Source of the DNA: Streptomyces cinnabarinus
Lineage (GTDB): Bacteria; Actinomycetota; Actinomycetes; Streptomycetales; Streptomycetaceae
Length of the DNA: 64,000 nt
Reading direction: 5' to 3'
Assembly (NCBI RefSeq): GCF_027270315.1
Contig: NZ_CP114413.1
Span: forward strand, 8,308,001 to 8,372,000
In this document: positions 62,916 to 64,000 of the stretch, piece after piece
How the letters are laid out: each line of letters begins with the position of its first letter
Numbering within the stretch: the first letter of the stretch is position 1
Notes under the pieces: model-generated
Database searches by the model: none
What the model was told of the DNA's origin: nothing
What the model saw: the letters and a program-made list of their open reading frames with translations, nothing else
Translations under genes and position numbers: made by a program

Positions 62916-64000
62916 CCCGTCAGGGCGTGGGCGAGGTGGCGTCGGGAGGTCACGTCCAGCTTCCGGAAGACCTTGCGCAGGTGGTAGTCGACGGTGTTGG
63001 CGCTGATGAACAACTGGGCGGCGATCTCGGCGTTGGTGGCGCCGTCCGCGGCGAGCCGGGCGATGGTCAGCTCCTGCGCGGTCAGCGGGCTGCCCTCTCC
63101 GGTGCGGGCCGGGCCGACGCGCTCCCCGGTGGCCGCCAGTTCCTGGGCCGCGCGTGCCGCGTAGGCGACGGCCCGCATCGCGCGGAACAGGGTCAGCGCG
63201 GCCCGCAGCTGCTCGCGGGCGTCCCGGCGGCGTTTGCGGCGGCGCAGCCATTCGCCGTAGTGGAGGTGGGCCAGGCCGAGGTCGGAGTCGGTGCCCGTGC
63301 CGGACAGCAGCTCCACGGCCCGGCGGTAGAGCGCCTCTGCGCTCTCCGCGGGGGCGAGCAGGGCCTGGGAGCGCGCCAGGACGCCCAGCGCCCACGGGGT
63401 GCCCGCGGCGGTGGCGCGGCGCGCGAGGGCGCGCAGGGCGGTGTCGGCCAGGGCCCGGTCACCACCGCGGGCGCCGGTCTCCACCAGGGCGGGCAGCAGC
63501 CGGGAGTGCAGCCCGAGCGCGTCGTGCCGGACGATCTCGTGCGCGAAGGGCAGGGCCCGGGCGTAGTCGCCCCTGCCCAGGGCCAGCACCACCACGCCGC
63601 TCTGGGCGAGGGACTCCATCGCGCCGTTGCCGAGCGCGCCCGCCGTCCGCAGCGACCGGCGCAGCTTGTCCTCCGCCCCCTCGTCCTCCCCGTGCCAGGC
63701 CAGCAACTCCGGGTTCCGGGAGATCTCCCACTGGGCGCCGCTCAGCCCCATCGCCGTACGAATGTGCTGACTCTCCGTCACCAGGTCGTCGGCGGCGGCG
63801 AGATGGCCGAGGGTGGTCTCGGCCATGGCGGCGCAGAACAGGATGGTGTCGAGATGCCACAGCGCCCCGGTGCGGCGCGCGACGGCGTCGGCGCGCCGCA
63901 GGAGCCGGGTGCGGGAGTCGTGGTCCCAGACGAGGGTGGAGTACCAGACGCCCAACTGGAAGCCGCGCAGCACCACTTCGTCGGCGGTGTCCGGGGCGAG
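62912..64000 (-). CDS. LuxR-type (LAL-like) regulator, partial at the window edge
   Basis: The last 362 or so codons of a gene that continues beyond base 64000. The visible part is TPR-like helical repeats (LHYGEWLRRRKRRRDAREQLRAALTLF, split) and a C-terminal LuxR helix-turn-helix of 57 residues (LTAQELTIARLAADG, ISANTVDYHLRKVFRKL). Large LAL regulators have an N-terminal ATPase, which would lie outside the window. It is upstream of the three hydrolase genes and is the obvious candidate to control them. Confidence 0.85.
   Translation of the reverse strand, partial: LAPDTADEVVLRGFQLGVWYSTLVWDHDSRTRLLRRADAVARRTGALWHLDTILFCAAMAETTLGHLAAADDLVTESQHIRTAMGLSGAQWEISRNPELLAWHGEDEGAEDKLRRSLRTAGALGNGAMESLAQSGVVVLALGRGDYARALPFAHEIVRHDALGLHSRLLPALVETGARGGDRALADTALRALARRATAAGTPWALGVLARSQALLAPAESAEALYRRAVELLSGTGTDSDLGLAHLHYGEWLRRRKRRRDAREQLRAALTLFRAMRAVAYAARAAQELAATGERVGPARTGEGSPLTAQELTIARLAADGATNAEIAAQLFISANTVDYHLRKVFRKLDVTSRRHLAHALTG

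Overview
The window is GC-rich DNA with frequent GTG starts, stop/start overlaps, many regulators of the LuxR, PucR, ArsR and AraC types, SpoIIE-type phosphatases, a chitosanase and an actinobacterial-type [NiFe] hydrogenase. This points to a Streptomyces chromosome. I see no rRNA, tRNA, CRISPR array, insertion sequence or replication origin.

Layout. 1-8.9 kb: small metabolic genes (two acetyltransferases, an OsmC protein, a Gfo/Idh/MocA oxidoreductase), a secreted cutinase-like polyester hydrolase of the PET-hydrolase family, and two regulators (LuxR type and PucR type). 9.0-23.5 kb: a complete uptake-hydrogenase island. The plus-strand set hypX-protease-hypB-hypF-hypC-hypD-hypE converges, across a long perfect hairpin, on a minus-strand operon: a 506-residue unknown, small subunit, large subunit, NifU-like protein, DUF5947-like protein, two small proteins and hypA. 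Motifs match the group 1h (actinobacterial, high-affinity, oxygen-tolerant) class, including a Cys-x-x-Asp ligand motif in the small subunit. 23.8-28.7 kb: a five-gene branched-chain-amino-acid-type ABC importer closed by a terminator. 28.8-33.7 kb: aldo/keto reductase, ABC exporter with two AAGCGCTT palindromes upstream, and a GlxA-type AraC regulator divergent from a membrane protein. 33.8-35.2 kb: a graspetide (omega-ester/amide peptide) pair, precursor tgmA and ATP-grasp ligase tgmB. 35.4-50.3 kb: assorted genes, including an ArsR regulator divergent from an MDR oxidoreductase with a double palindrome between them, a ferredoxin-NADP reductase behind an iron-box-like site, a GH46 chitosanase behind a palindrome, two large SpoIIE phosphatases and an O-methyltransferase. 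50.4-51.2 kb: two gene remnants lying head to head, an NCS1 permease and an amidohydrolase.

51.2-59.4 kb is the most unusual locus: four overlapping minus-strand genes forming a vWA-MoxR-VMAP ternary system, a class proposed to act in biological conflict. In transcription order they are an alpha/beta hydrolase, a caspase-like/VMAP-C protein with both catalytic residues present, a MoxR-type AAA ATPase, and a 1319-residue protein. The last joins an SAV_2336-like/vWA region, a P-loop NTPase, a trypsin-like domain without its catalytic His and Ser, a caspase-like domain without its Cys, and a complete C-terminal cold-shock domain. I infer that the MoxR and vWA parts are the control machinery, the caspase and hydrolase are candidate effectors, and the large protein is a sensor or scaffold. 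59.5-64 kb: an MBL-fold hydrolase, three alpha/beta hydrolases and a LuxR regulator cut by the window edge.
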